64,000 bases of DNA from Mesorhizobium sp. Root102 (GTDB lineage: Bacteria; Pseudomonadota; Alphaproteobacteria; Rhizobiales; Rhizobiaceae). The notes under the pieces were generated by a model. It searched no databases. It was not told the DNA's origin and saw only the letters and a program-made list of their open reading frames with translations. This document shows positions 10,091 through 18,915 of this stretch, piece by piece. Within the stretch, counting starts at the first letter, position 1. Each line of letters opens with the position of its first letter. The DNA lies in contig NZ_LMCP01000012.1 of the NCBI RefSeq assembly GCF_001425625.1, positions 374,620 through 438,619 on the forward strand, read 5' to 3'. A program made the position numbers and the translations under genes.

Positions 10091-11125
10091 TCAGACCGCC
10101 GGCGGGTTGAGCCGGGCGAAACCTTCCTGCCGCCAGTACGGGAAATACGGGTAGGGCGCGGTGACTTCGCTTGCCGCATCGAGTGTCCTGATCTGCTCCG
10201 GCGTCAACGTCCAGCCGACGGCGCCGAGATTCTGCCGTAGCTGTTCCTCGTTGCGGGCGCCGATGATGACCGACGACACGGTCGGGCGCTGCAGCAGCCA
10301 GTTGATCGCGATCTGCGGCACGGTCTTGCCGGTTTCCTCAGCCACCGCGTCGAGGGCATCCATGACCCGGTAGAGATGCTCGTCCTCGACCGGCGGCCCG
10401 AAATCAGCTGTGTCGTGCAGCCGGCTCTTTTCCGGCAAGGGCTGGCCACGGCGGATCTTGCCAGTCAGGCGGCCCCAGCCGAGCGGGCTCCACACCAGCG
10501 CGCCGACGCCCTGGTCGAGGCCGAGCGGCATCAGCTCCCACTCATAGTCGCGGCCGACCAGCGAATAATAGACCTGATGGGCGACATAGCGCGGATAGCC
10601 TTGGCTGTCGGCTTGCGCCAACGACTTCATCACTTGCCAGCCGGAGAAGTTGGAGATGCCGACATAGCGCAGCTTGCCGGCGCGCACGAGCTCGTCCAGC
10701 GTCGACAGAACCTCCTCGATCGGTGTGCCGGCATCGAAGGCATGCAGCTGCAAAAGGTCGATATAATCGGTGCCGAGACGCTTCAACGCGGCGTCGACCG
10801 ACCTGATCAGCCGCGAACGCGACGAGCCGTAATCGGCCGGGCCGTCGCCCATCGGCAGCGAGGTCTTGGTCGAGATCAGCACGGCGCCGCGGCGGCCTTT
10901 TATCGCTTCGCCAAGCACCTGTTCCGAAGCCCCGTTCGAATAGACGTCGGCGGTGTCGAACAAATTGACGCCGGCCTCCAGGCAGATATCGATCAGCCGC
11001 CGCGCTTCCCTGGCGTCGCTGTTGCCCCAGGCGCCGAACAGCGGGCCGGAACCGCCAAAGGTTCCCGCGCCGAATGAGAGTGCGGGCACTTTCAGGCCCG
11101 ATGCGCCGAGACGTCGATAGTCCAT
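10091..11125 (-). CDS. Aldo/keto reductase (NADP-dependent oxidoreductase)
   Basis: The 344-residue TIM-barrel oxidoreductase has the AKR signatures GVNLFDTADVYSNGASE (Asp/Tyr of the catalytic tetrad), the Lys in ISTKTSLP, the His in LLQLHAFD and the NADP-binding VIIGARNEEQL. It fits the AKR11/12-like group related to YajO and voltage-gated-channel beta subunits. Substrate unknown. The ATG at 11125 begins the typical MDYRRLGASGLKV; open frame upstream continues into the antisense of MFS DNA and is not a fusion. It lies downstream of, and co-directional with, the MFS transporter gene across 50 bases, so both are probably under the divergent LysR regulator. Confidence 0.92.
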   Translation of the reverse strand: MDYRRLGASGLKVPALSFGAGTFGGSGPLFGAWGNSDAREARRLIDICLEAGVNLFDTADVYSNGASEQVLGEAIKGRRGAVLISTKTSLPMGDGPADYGSSRSRLIRSVDAALKRLGTDYIDLLQLHAFDAGTPIEEVLSTLDELVRAGKLRYVGISNFSGWQVMKSLAQADSQGYPRYVAHQVYYSLVGRDYEWELMPLGLDQGVGALVWSPLGWGRLTGKIRRGQPLPEKSRLHDTADFGPPVEDEHLYRVMDALDAVAEETGKTVPQIAINWLLQRPTVSSVIIGARNEEQLRQNLGAVGWTLTPEQIRTLDAASEVTAPYPYFPYWRQEGFARLNPPAV

Positions 11126-11175
11126 CTTTTTACTCCTGGTTGTGTGGGTGTTGAAAGCGGTTTTGCCGAGGACGG

Positions 11176-12357
11176 CTACGACCGGACGGAGGCAGGCGCG
11201 CCGAGCGCGGCGGTGCGATCGAGACGCAGCGCCAGTCCCGCCACACCGAGTGCCGCGAGCGGCAGCAGGGCGGCGACCCAGGTGAGTGAACCCAGACCAA
11301 GCCCATGGGCAATGACCGCGCCGCCAAGCCAGGCGCCTGCCGCATTGCCGAGATTGAAAGCGGCGATGTTGAAGGACGAGGCGAGGCTCTGGCCCGCACC
11401 TTGCGCCTTGTCCAGCACCCACATCTGCAGCGGCGCCACGGTGGCGAAGGCGGCGGCGCCGAGCAGGCCGACATAGATGACGGCCATCACCTGGCTGTGG
11501 ATGGCGAAGGTCATGGTTGCGAGCACCAGTGCGAGCACCACGAGACTGCCCAGCACGGCCGGCACCAGCCAGCGGTCGGCGACCTTGCCGCCGGCGAGAT
11601 TGCCGGCGATGAGACCGCCGCCGAAGACGAGCAGGATCGGCGACACGGCCGCTTCCTGGAAGCCGCTGATCCGCGTCAACACCGGAGCGATGTAGGTGAA
11701 GACGGCGAAGACACCGGCGTAGCCGAGCACGGTGGTGGCAAGACCAAGCAGGACGGGCATGCGGCGCAGAACGGCGAGATCGGCGCGCAGGTCGCTCTTT
11801 TCGGGCGCCGTCTGGCTGCGTGGTACCAGAGCCAGGATGACGGCGAAGGCCGCCAGGCCGACCGCGGTCACCACCCAGAAGGTCGTCCGCCAGCCGAAAG
11901 CTTGGCCGAGCCAGGTGCCGAAGGGCACGCCGAGGATGTTGGCGATGGTCAGGCCGGTGAACATCAGCGCGATCGCCGAGGCCTTCTTGTTGGGTGCGAC
12001 CAGCCCGGTGGCGACGACAGAGCCGACGCCGAAGAAGGTGCCGTGGGCAAAAGCGGTGATGATGCGGGCGCCCATCAGCGTCCAGTAGTCGGGCGCCAGC
12101 GCACAGGCGAGATTGCCAAGCGTGAAGATCGCCATCAGCGCCAGAAGCACGGTCTTGCGTGGCCAGTTGCCGGTGGCGATGGTCAGCAAGGGGGCGCCGA
12201 TGACGACGCCGAGCGCATAGCCCGAAATGAGCTGGCCGGCGGCCGAGATCGAAACGCCGAGATCCTTGCTGACATCGAGCAGCAGACCCATGATGACAAA
12301 TTCGGTGACGCCAATGCCGAAGGCACCGGCGGCAAGCGCGTAGAGAGCAAGAGGCAT
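11176..12357 (-). CDS. MFS transporter, AraJ/DHA1 drug or sugar efflux type
   Basis: The 393-residue protein has twelve predicted hydrophobic segments, starting MPLALYALAAGAFGIGVTEF and with the loop 2-3 motif and the MARIITAFAHGTFFGVG-type segment of the AraJ/PbuE/YdhP family of small-molecule exporters. ATG at 12357 chosen since it starts the first membrane helix; upstream codons are unlike a signal. It is divergent from the LysR gene across 119 bases and upstream of the aldo/keto reductase, suggesting an exported or reduced toxic compound, perhaps an aldehyde; that is inference. Confidence 0.9.
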   Translation of the reverse strand: MPLALYALAAGAFGIGVTEFVIMGLLLDVSKDLGVSISAAGQLISGYALGVVIGAPLLTIATGNWPRKTVLLALMAIFTLGNLACALAPDYWTLMGARIITAFAHGTFFGVGSVVATGLVAPNKKASAIALMFTGLTIANILGVPFGTWLGQAFGWRTTFWVVTAVGLAAFAVILALVPRSQTAPEKSDLRADLAVLRRMPVLLGLATTVLGYAGVFAVFTYIAPVLTRISGFQEAAVSPILLVFGGGLIAGNLAGGKVADRWLVPAVLGSLVVLALVLATMTFAIHSQVMAVIYVGLLGAAAFATVAPLQMWVLDKAQGAGQSLASSFNIAAFNLGNAAGAWLGGAVIAHGLGLGSLTWVAALLPLAALGVAGLALRLDRTAALGAPASVRS

Positions 12358-12458
12358 GGCGGTTTCCACTTCGATGTCGAAGAGCGCCGTCCCGCGCCCC
12401 GACCCAAAAGATCGTGCGGCCATGCATTGTGAACCAGACTTGCCTTGGGCACATTTTC

Positions 12459-12475
12459 TGTGAAATAGATTCACA
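12459..12475. promoter_or_regulatory. LysR-type operator candidate
   Basis: TGTGAA-ATAGA-TTCACA is a perfect six-base dyad of 17 bases matching the T-N11-A LysR box. It ends one base before the LysR start codon, so it overlaps that gene's ribosome site, consistent with autorepression, and lies about 100 bases upstream of the divergent MFS gene it may activate. Confidence 0.5.
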
Positions 12476-12476
12476 A

Positions 12477-13385
12477 ATGGCCAGACCCGACATCAATCGC
12501 TCCGGCGAGATCGAAGTGTTCGTGCGCGTCGTCGAGGAAGGCAGTTTTTCCTCCGCCGCACGCGCGTTGCGGATGACGCCGTCGGCGGTGAGCAAGCTGA
12601 TCGCGCGGCTGGAGGCCAGGCTTGGCACGCGGCTGGTCAGCCGTTCGACGCGAAAGCTGCAACTGACCCCGGAAGGCACGGCGTTCTACGAGAGCAGCCT
12701 GCGCATCCTCGCCGACATGGCGGCGGCCGAGCAGGAGGCAGCGGCGGGCGCGGCACCGCGCGGGCGGCTGCGCGTCAACACCTACGTGCCCTTCGGGGTG
12801 CACCGGCTGATCCCGCTTCTGCCGGGCTTCCTCGAACGCTACCCGGAAATTTCGGTCGATCTGGTGCTGACCGACAGCGTCATCGACCTGATGGCGGAAC
12901 GCGCCGATGTCGCCATCCGTGCCGGCCCGCTGAGTGAGTCACGGCTGGTGGCGCGCAAGCTCGGGCAAAGCCCGGTGGTGGTCGTTGCGGCACCTTCTTA
13001 CCTCGAGACGCACGGCATACCGCTGACGCCAGCCAATCTCGACAGGCACAACCGGATGGGCTTCGGTTTTGTTCGGCATGTCGATGGCTGGCCGTTCGTC
13101 GACGCGGCCGGCAACCCCATCATGGTTCCGATCACCGGCAACACTCTGGTCAGCGATGGCGAGGCGATGCGGCTGATGGCGCTGGCGGGCGCGGGCATCG
13201 CCCGGCTGGCCCGTTGGCATGTTGCGTCCGATATCGCCACCGGCCGGCTGGTGTCGCTGCTGGAGGCATTCAATCCCGGCGACGAGGAGCCCACCCACGC
13301 CGTCTATGTCGGCCAGGGCCGGCATCTGCCGGCGCGGGTGCGCGCCTTTCTTGATTTTCTGGGGGAGAGTGTACGACTGACCTGA
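12477..13385 (+). CDS. LysR family transcriptional regulator
   Basis: The 302-residue protein carries an N-terminal winged helix (about 12-65, with FSSAARALRMTPSAVSKLIARLEARLG as recognition region) and a C-terminal periplasmic-binding-protein-like effector domain (about 90-300). It belongs to the large proteobacterial group whose members (such as DsdC-like/AaeR-like repressors) control divergent MFS and oxidoreductase genes. The start at 12477 was chosen over an ATG 63 bases upstream because it follows the dyad and begins the HTH region at the usual distance. It likely controls the MFS-AKR unit on the other strand. Inducer unknown. Confidence 0.92.
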   Translation: MARPDINRSGEIEVFVRVVEEGSFSSAARALRMTPSAVSKLIARLEARLGTRLVSRSTRKLQLTPEGTAFYESSLRILADMAAAEQEAAAGAAPRGRLRVNTYVPFGVHRLIPLLPGFLERYPEISVDLVLTDSVIDLMAERADVAIRAGPLSESRLVARKLGQSPVVVVAAPSYLETHGIPLTPANLDRHNRMGFGFVRHVDGWPFVDAAGNPIMVPITGNTLVSDGEAMRLMALAGAGIARLARWHVASDIATGRLVSLLEAFNPGDEEPTHAVYVGQGRHLPARVRAFLDFLGESVRLT

Positions 13386-13417
13386 CATCTCGGGAGTCAC
13401 GGATTCCCGAGATGTCA
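13383..13417. terminator. Perfect 13-bp hairpin between lysR and a convergent AKR gene
   Basis: TGACATCTCGGGA (13383-13395) pairs without mismatch with TCCCGAGATGTCA (13405-13417) over a nine-base loop. The left arm begins with the lysR stop codon itself. The downstream T content is low, so it may work as a bidirectional barrier between convergent transcripts. Confidence 0.6.
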
Positions 13418-13430
13418 GTGTGGGCTGTGT

Positions 13431-14480
13431 TTATGCTTTCGGCGTGAACGGCGCCGGGCGTCGGCCCGCTGCCTGACGCTCCAGCATCCAGCCGGGATAT
13501 TCGGACGGCAGGGCGCTGACCTCGTCCAGACGAACCAGATCGTCGGTGTCGAGCTTCAGCTGGGTCGCGGCAAGGTTCTGCTCCAGCTGCTCCATGCGGC
13601 TGGCGCCGATGATGACGCTCATCACGAAGGGCTTGGCCAGGACATAGCCGAGCGCCACCGTGGCGACGCTCACATCATGCTTTTTGGCGATTTCGCGCAT
13701 GACGGCAACGGCCGCCCAGGCGCGATCCTCATTGACCGGTGGGAAGTTGAAGCTGGCGCGACGGCCTTCGCCATTACCCGGAGCGCCGGGGCCATATTTG
13801 CCGGACAGCAAGCCGCCGGCCATCGGCGACCACACCATCAGGCCGAGCTTCTCCTCGTTAAGCAAAGGCACGATTTCGCGCTCGAGGTCGCGGCCGGCGA
13901 TCGAATAGTAGGATTGCACGGTCTCGAATCGGGCAAAGCCCTTGCGCTCGGCGATGCCGAGCGCCTTGGCGATGCGCCATGCAGCCCAGTTGGAGACGCC
14001 GACATAGCGGACCTTGCCGCTGGCAACCAGATCGTCCAGCGCCCGCAGCGTCTCGTCGATCGGCGTCACCGCGTCGGTGCCGTGCAGCTGATAGAGATCG
14101 ATATGGTCGAGTTGCAGCCGCTCCAAGCTGGCGTCGACCGAGTCCATGATGTGGCCGCGTGACGAGCCGCGCTGGTTGGGGCCTTCGCCCATGGCGCCAT
14201 GCGCCTTGGTGGCGATGACCACGTTCTGCCTGTTGACGTCGAGATCCCTGAGCGACTGGCCGAGCAGGCGCTCAGATTCGCCAAAGGAGTAGACGTCAGC
14301 CGTGTCGAAGAAGTTGACGCCGGCGGCGAGCGAATGGGCAACGATCTCGTTGACGCCCTTCTGGTCGAGGCTGGCGATCAGGCCCCATTGGGCATTCTGG
14401 CCGGCGGCGCCGAAGGTCATGGTGCCGAGGCAGAGTTCGGAGACGAACATCCCCGTATTTCCAAGCTGGTTGTAACGCAT
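13431..14480 (-). CDS. Aldo/keto reductase
   Basis: The 349-residue TIM-barrel reductase has the AKR tetrad motifs GVNFFDTADVYSFGESE, VIATKAHG, DLYQLHGTD and the NADP-binding VIIGASRMEQL. It is only distantly related to the other aldo/keto reductase near 10.6 kb, although both share the 11/12-type domain order. ATG at 14480 starts MRYNQLGNTGMFVSELCLG, the family opening; an upstream in-frame ATG at 14513 lies in a less plausible leader. Substrate not determinable. It converges with lysR and is followed upstream by yggS on the same strand at 110 bases. Confidence 0.92.
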   Translation of the reverse strand: MRYNQLGNTGMFVSELCLGTMTFGAAGQNAQWGLIASLDQKGVNEIVAHSLAAGVNFFDTADVYSFGESERLLGQSLRDLDVNRQNVVIATKAHGAMGEGPNQRGSSRGHIMDSVDASLERLQLDHIDLYQLHGTDAVTPIDETLRALDDLVASGKVRYVGVSNWAAWRIAKALGIAERKGFARFETVQSYYSIAGRDLEREIVPLLNEEKLGLMVWSPMAGGLLSGKYGPGAPGNGEGRRASFNFPPVNEDRAWAAVAVMREIAKKHDVSVATVALGYVLAKPFVMSVIIGASRMEQLEQNLAATQLKLDTDDLVRLDEVSALPSEYPGWMLERQAAGRRPAPFTPKA

Positions 14481-14590
14481 GGTGGAGGCTCCAGAGAGTT
14501 TGTGATGGCACAAAGCAAATAGGAACGGTACGTTTCGTTTCTAGTCCTGGAGCAAAGAGCCCGCCGAGTTGGCCTAAAGGCCGTTGCCTC

Positions 14591-15253
14591 TCAGCGACTG
14601 CCGAAGATCGCCGACCCAACCCGGACGCTGGTGGCGCCGAAGGCGATCGCCGTCTCGTAGTCGCCGGACATGCCCATCGACAGTTTGGCGACGCCGGCCT
14701 CATGCCCAAGCTTTTCCAGCAGGGCGAAGTGGGGGCCGGGGTTCTCGTCGGCCGGCGGGATGCACATCAGGCCTTCGATGGCGAGGCCATGCACATCGCG
14801 GCAGCGGGCGACGAAAGCCACCGCCTCGCGGGGCTCGATGCCGGCTTTCTGCGGTTCGGAACCGGTGTTGACCTGGACGTAGAGTCTTGGTGCGCGGCCC
14901 TGCCTGGCGATCTCCTTGGCGAGTTCGGCGGCGATCTTCTCGCGATCGACCGTTTCGATGACGTCGAACAGCGCTACCGCTTCCCTGGCCTTGTTGGATT
15001 GCAGCGGGCCGATCAGATGAAGTTCGATATCCGGAAATGCGTCCTTCAGATCAGGCCATTTGCCTTGCGCTTCCTGCACGCGATTCTCGCCAAAAATGCG
15101 CTGGCCGGCCTCGATGACGGGGCTTATCTCGGCGGCGTCAAAGGTCTTGGAAACCGCGACCAGCGTCACCGCGCCAGCATCCCGCCCGGCCTCCTGCTCC
15201 GCTGCGGCGATCTTCGCCTTGACCGCGAAAAACTGCTGAACGACATCGCCCAT
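14591..15253 (-). CDS. PLP homeostasis protein YggS/PROSC
   Basis: The 220-residue single-domain PLP protein has the fold-type III Schiff-base lysine in LVAVSKTF (Lys36), the FGENRVQEAQGKW motif, HLIGPLQSNKAR and the C-terminal phosphate-binding SMGMSGDYETAIAFGATSVRVGSAIFG. YggS/PROSC family members have no enzyme activity but control the pool of pyridoxal phosphate and amino/keto acid balance. ATG at 15253 was preferred over a TTG two codons upstream. It diverges from leuS across about 155 bases. Confidence 0.95.
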   Translation of the reverse strand: MGDVVQQFFAVKAKIAAAEQEAGRDAGAVTLVAVSKTFDAAEISPVIEAGQRIFGENRVQEAQGKWPDLKDAFPDIELHLIGPLQSNKAREAVALFDVIETVDREKIAAELAKEIARQGRAPRLYVQVNTGSEPQKAGIEPREAVAFVARCRDVHGLAIEGLMCIPPADENPGPHFALLEKLGHEAGVAKLSMGMSGDYETAIAFGATSVRVGSAIFGSR

Positions 15254-15408
15254 ATGCAAATCCTGCTGTTTTGTCCGGCGTTTTTGTCAGACGCGATACC
15301 CATATGGTTGACGGGTTTGCCAAACCATGGTGAACACCCGGACCACATTCCCTGAACTGCCGAGCTCTCGCCCGCGGTTCGCGCATGCTTTTAAGTGAAA
15401 AACGTCCC

Positions 15409-18048
15409 ATGGCAACCGAACGATACAATCCGCGCGCGTCAGAGCCCAAATGGCAGAAGGCTTGGGACGCCAAGAAGCTGTTCGAAGCGCACAATGACGA
15501 TCCGCGCCCGAAATACTACGTGCTGGAGATGTTCCCCTATCCGTCGGGGCGCATCCATATCGGCCACACCCGCAACTACACGATGGGCGACGTGGTGGCG
15601 CGCTACAAGCGGGCCAAGGGTTTCAACGTGTTGCACCCGATGGGCTGGGATGCCTTCGGCATGCCGGCCGAAAACGCGGCGATGCAGAACAAGGTCCACC
15701 CCAAGGAATGGACCTATCAGAACATCGCCACCATGCGCGAGCAGCTCAAGGTCATGGGTCTGTCGCTGGACTGGGCGCGCGAATTCGCCACCTGCGACGT
15801 CGACTATTATCACCGCCAGCAGATGCTGTTCCTCGATTTCGTCGAGAAGGGGCTGGTGACCCGCAAATCCTCCAAGGTCAACTGGGATCCGGAGGACATG
15901 ACCGTGCTCGCCAACGAGCAGGTCATCGACGGGCGCGGCTGGCGCTCGGGTGCGCTGGTCGAACAGCGCGAACTGACGCAGTGGTTCTTCAAGATCACCG
16001 ACTTTGCACAGGACCTGCTGGATTCGCTCGACGGCCTCGACGAATGGCCGGAAAAAGTGAAGCTGATGCAGCAGAACTGGATCGGCCGCTCGGAAGGCCT
16101 GCTGATCCGCTGGCCTCTGGCTGTTCCAGACGCTGGCAAAATTGGCAACGGCGAGCATGAACTGGAAGTCTATACGACAAGGCCCGACACCATTTTCGGC
16201 GCTTCCTTCATGGCTGTCGCCGCCGATCATCCGTTGGCCAAAAAAGCCGCCGAGAGCAATCCGGCGCTGGCGAAGTTCATCGAGGAAGTCCGTCATATGG
16301 GCACCTCGGTGGCGGCGCTGGAGACGGCTGAGAAGAAGGGCTTTGACACCGGCATCCGCGTCGTCCATCCGTTTGACGACTCATGGACGCTGCCTGTCTA
16401 TGTCGCCAATTTTGTTTTGATGGAATACGGCACCGGCGCCATCTTCGGCTGCCCATCCGGTGACCAGCGCGACCTCGACTTCGCCAACAAATACGGCCTG
16501 CCGGTGATTCCGGTGGTGATGCCGGAAGGCGAGAATCCGGCGACGTTCCAGATCATCGATGAGGCCTATGTCGACGACGGCGTGATGATCAATTCGCGCT
16601 TCCTCGACGGCATGAAGCCGGATCAGGCTTTCGGCGAGGTGGCGAAACTGCTGGAGCAGAAGACCATCGGCAACCGGCCGATGGCCGAGCGCAAGGTGAA
16701 TTTCCGCCTGCGCGACTGGGGTATTTCGCGCCAGCGCTACTGGGGCTGCCCGATCCCAATGATCCATTGCGAGGATTGCGGCGTGGTGCCGGTGCCGAAG
16801 GCCGACCTGCCGGTCAAGCTGCCCGACGATGTCGATTTCGACCGGCCGGGCAATCCGCTCGACCGGCATTCGACATGGCGGCATGTGAAATGCCCGCGAT
16901 GCGGCAGGGACGCGCGGCGCGAAACCGACACGATGGACACGTTCGTCGATTCGTCCTGGTATTTTGCCCGCTTCACGGCACCGTGGGCGCATGAACCGAC
17001 CGATCCCAAGGCGGCGAATGAATGGCTGCCGGTCGACCAGTATATTGGCGGCATCGAGCACGCGATCCTGCACCTGCTCTATTCGCGCTTCTTCACCCGC
17101 GCCATGCGTGAGACCGGCCATGTCGATCTGGCCGAGCCGTTCAAGGGCCTGTTCACGCAAGGCATGGTGGTGCACGAAACCTATCGCGTCGGCTCGGCAT
17201 CGAACGGCCGCTGGTTGGCGCCCACCGAGGTGCGGCTGGAGGATATCGACGGCAAGCGCAGCGCCATCGACATCGCCACCGGTGAGGCCGTCACCATTGG
17301 CCCGCTCGAAAAAATGTCGAAATCGAAGAAGAACACGGTGAGTCCGGAAGACATCACCGATGGCTACGGCGCCGATACGGCGCGCTGGTTCATGCTGTCG
17401 GATTCGCCGCCCGAGCGCGATGTCGAATGGACCGACGATGGTGCCGCCGGCGCGCATCGCTTCATCCAGCGCATCTGGCGCCTGGTGTCGACGGCGGCCG
17501 AGACGCTGGCCGGCATCAAGCCCGCGGCGGCTGGCAGTGGCGAGGCCGCGGTGGTTTCCAAGGCCGCGCACAAGATCCTGAAGGCGGTCGGTGAGGATAT
17601 CGAGAAGCTCGCTTTCAACCGCGCCATTGCCCGCATGTACGAACTGGCCAACGCGCTGACCACGCCGCTCAACGAGGTGGCCGAAGGCAAGGCCGATGCA
17701 GCGCTGAAAGGCGCCTGCCGGCAGGCGGTGGAGGTTCTCGTGCATCTGATCGCGCCGGTCATGCCGCATCTGGCCGAGGAGTGCTGGGAAACGCTCGGCG
17801 GCACCGATCTGGTCGCCGAACGGCCGTGGCCGGTCTTCGATCCGGCGCTGGTCGTCGACAACGAAGTCACCTATCCGGTACAGGTCAACGGCAAGAAGCG
17901 GGGGGATTTGACAATTGCCCGCGACGCGGACCAAGGTGCGGTCGAAAAAGCGGTATTGGCTCTCGACTTCGTGCAGAAAGCACTCGAAGGCAAGGCTCCG
18001 CGCAAGGTGATCATCGTGCCGCAGAGGATCGTCAATGTCGTTGCCTGA
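15409..18048 (+). CDS. leuS: Leucyl-tRNA synthetase
   Basis: The 879-residue class I synthetase charges tRNA-Leu. It has [20 protein letters not shown] with the HIGH-type motif (about 46-65), the CP1 editing domain with the [12 protein letters not shown] threonine-rich region, the zinc-like CEDCGVVPV and [11 protein letters not shown] cysteine pairs, and [10 protein letters not shown] in the KMSKS loop, followed by the C-terminal anticodon-binding and Leu-specific domains. Start at 15409 gives the usual MATERYNPR opening; an in-frame ATG eight codons earlier is a less likely alternative. The end overlaps lptE by 14 bases. Confidence 0.98.
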   Translation: MATERYNPRASEPKWQKAWDAKKLFEAHNDDPRPKYYVLEMFPYPSGRIHIGHTRNYTMGDVVARYKRAKGFNVLHPMGWDAFGMPAENAAMQNKVHPKEWTYQNIATMREQLKVMGLSLDWAREFATCDVDYYHRQQMLFLDFVEKGLVTRKSSKVNWDPEDMTVLANEQVIDGRGWRSGALVEQRELTQWFFKITDFAQDLLDSLDGLDEWPEKVKLMQQNWIGRSEGLLIRWPLAVPDAGKIGNGEHELEVYTTRPDTIFGASFMAVAADHPLAKKAAESNPALAKFIEEVRHMGTSVAALETAEKKGFDTGIRVVHPFDDSWTLPVYVANFVLMEYGTGAIFGCPSGDQRDLDFANKYGLPVIPVVMPEGENPATFQIIDEAYVDDGVMINSRFLDGMKPDQAFGEVAKLLEQKTIGNRPMAERKVNFRLRDWGISRQRYWGCPIPMIHCEDCGVVPVPKADLPVKLPDDVDFDRPGNPLDRHSTWRHVKCPRCGRDARRETDTMDTFVDSSWYFARFTAPWAHEPTDPKAANEWLPVDQYIGGIEHAILHLLYSRFFTRAMRETGHVDLAEPFKGLFTQGMVVHETYRVGSASNGRWLAPTEVRLEDIDGKRSAIDIATGEAVTIGPLEKMSKSKKNTVSPEDITDGYGADTARWFMLSDSPPERDVEWTDDGAAGAHRFIQRIWRLVSTAAETLAGIKPAAAGSGEAAVVSKAAHKILKAVGEDIEKLAFNRAIARMYELANALTTPLNEVAEGKADAALKGACRQAVEVLVHLIAPVMPHLAEECWETLGGTDLVAERPWPVFDPALVVDNEVTYPVQVNGKKRGDLTIARDADQGAVEKAVLALDFVQKALEGKAPRKVIIVPQRIVNVVA

Positions 18049-18616
18049 GCCGGAAAAGACAGAGTTGAGCCGTTTGCTGCGCCGCATCGCGCTTGCCGGC
18101 CTGGTCGGCTCGCTCGCGCTTGTCTCCGCCTGTACGGTGCGGCCGCTCTATTCGAGTGCGCCGCTGTCGGGTTCGCAGGCCAGCGCCAGTGCCGAACTGG
18201 CGTCGATCGCCGTCAAGCCGGTCGGCTCGCGTTCCGGCCAGCAGGTGCGCAACAATTTGATTTTTGGGTTTGGACGAGGCGCCGGCGAGCCGGCCTCACC
18301 GGCCTATTCGCTCACTCTGGGCGTGACCGAAGCCGTCGAGTCCTCGGCACTTGTGCAGGTGGGGACTGACCAGGACGAGCCGACCGCCGGTTCCGTGACG
18401 CTGACCGGCACCTATACGCTGACCGATGCGAAGGCCGGTGTGGTGATCGCATCCGGCAAGCGTTCAATCACCTCGTCGTTCGACAGGCCGCGTCAGGAAT
18501 TCGCCGCATACCGGGCGCAGATCGACGCCGAGAATCGCGCCGCGCGCGAATTGGCGGAGGCGCTGCAACTGTCCATTGCCCAGGATCTGGTCAGGCACAG
18601 CAAGACGGCTGGCTAG
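18035..18616 (+). CDS. lptE: LPS-assembly lipoprotein LptE
   Basis: The 193-residue protein has a basic N-region, a hydrophobic segment and a lipobox LVSAC with the lipidated cysteine at residue 33, then the LptE-type beta-rich domain. LptE plugs the LptD outer-membrane barrel that inserts LPS. It starts inside the last codons of leuS, a position usual for lptE in alphaproteobacteria. In many relatives holA (DNA polymerase III delta) follows; here the next gene on the strand is an FtsK paralogue after 300 bases and no holA is seen. Sequence identity to distant LptE is low, so position and lipobox carry weight in the call. Confidence 0.85.
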   Translation: MSLPEPEKTELSRLLRRIALAGLVGSLALVSACTVRPLYSSAPLSGSQASASAELASIAVKPVGSRSGQQVRNNLIFGFGRGAGEPASPAYSLTLGVTEAVESSALVQVGTDQDEPTAGSVTLTGTYTLTDAKAGVVIASGKRSITSSFDRPRQEFAAYRAQIDAENRAARELAEALQLSIAQDLVRHSKTAG

Positions 18617-18915
18617 CACGGCTCATCGTTTCACGGAAACGGCCTGGGCCCCAAGCCTTATGGGATGATCGTGAGACCACGATCAGATTCCCGAATCGAG
18701 ATCGTCCGGCATCGCCGCGAAGATACGCCATCAGTCCCCAGCACAGCGAGCGCGCCACCGGCGGGTGGGCTGTGAGATGACGATCCGGCCGCGTCGCTCG
18801 CAGAGGCTGTCACGCCGATTTTGCTGCCCAATGATCGTCGGCGATCCATCCGGGAAGCAACTGTTAACCACTCGCTCCCTATTGCTCGGCAGACATTGCA
18901 GAGTGAGTCTTGAGA
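18617..18915. other. Intergenic region before ftsK, no gene seen
   Basis: About 300 bases contain a short CGTTTC/GAAACG hairpin just after lptE (near 18626-18640), probably a weak terminator. The rest shows no coding frame with credible codon use and no recognised RNA. The holA gene expected here in related genomes is not present, and no remnant of it was recognised. Confidence 0.4.

Noticed and set aside
10091..12679. A continuous 862-codon frame covering the aldo/keto reductase and the MFS gene on the minus strand
   Set aside because: Only the last 344 codons are protein-like; the rest is an out-of-frame reading of the MFS gene, which has its own frame and start. Not a fusion protein.
16381..18087. 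Long minus-strand frame of 568 codons opposite leuS
   Set aside because: Antisense of the well-supported leuS gene; composition typical of a shadow frame.
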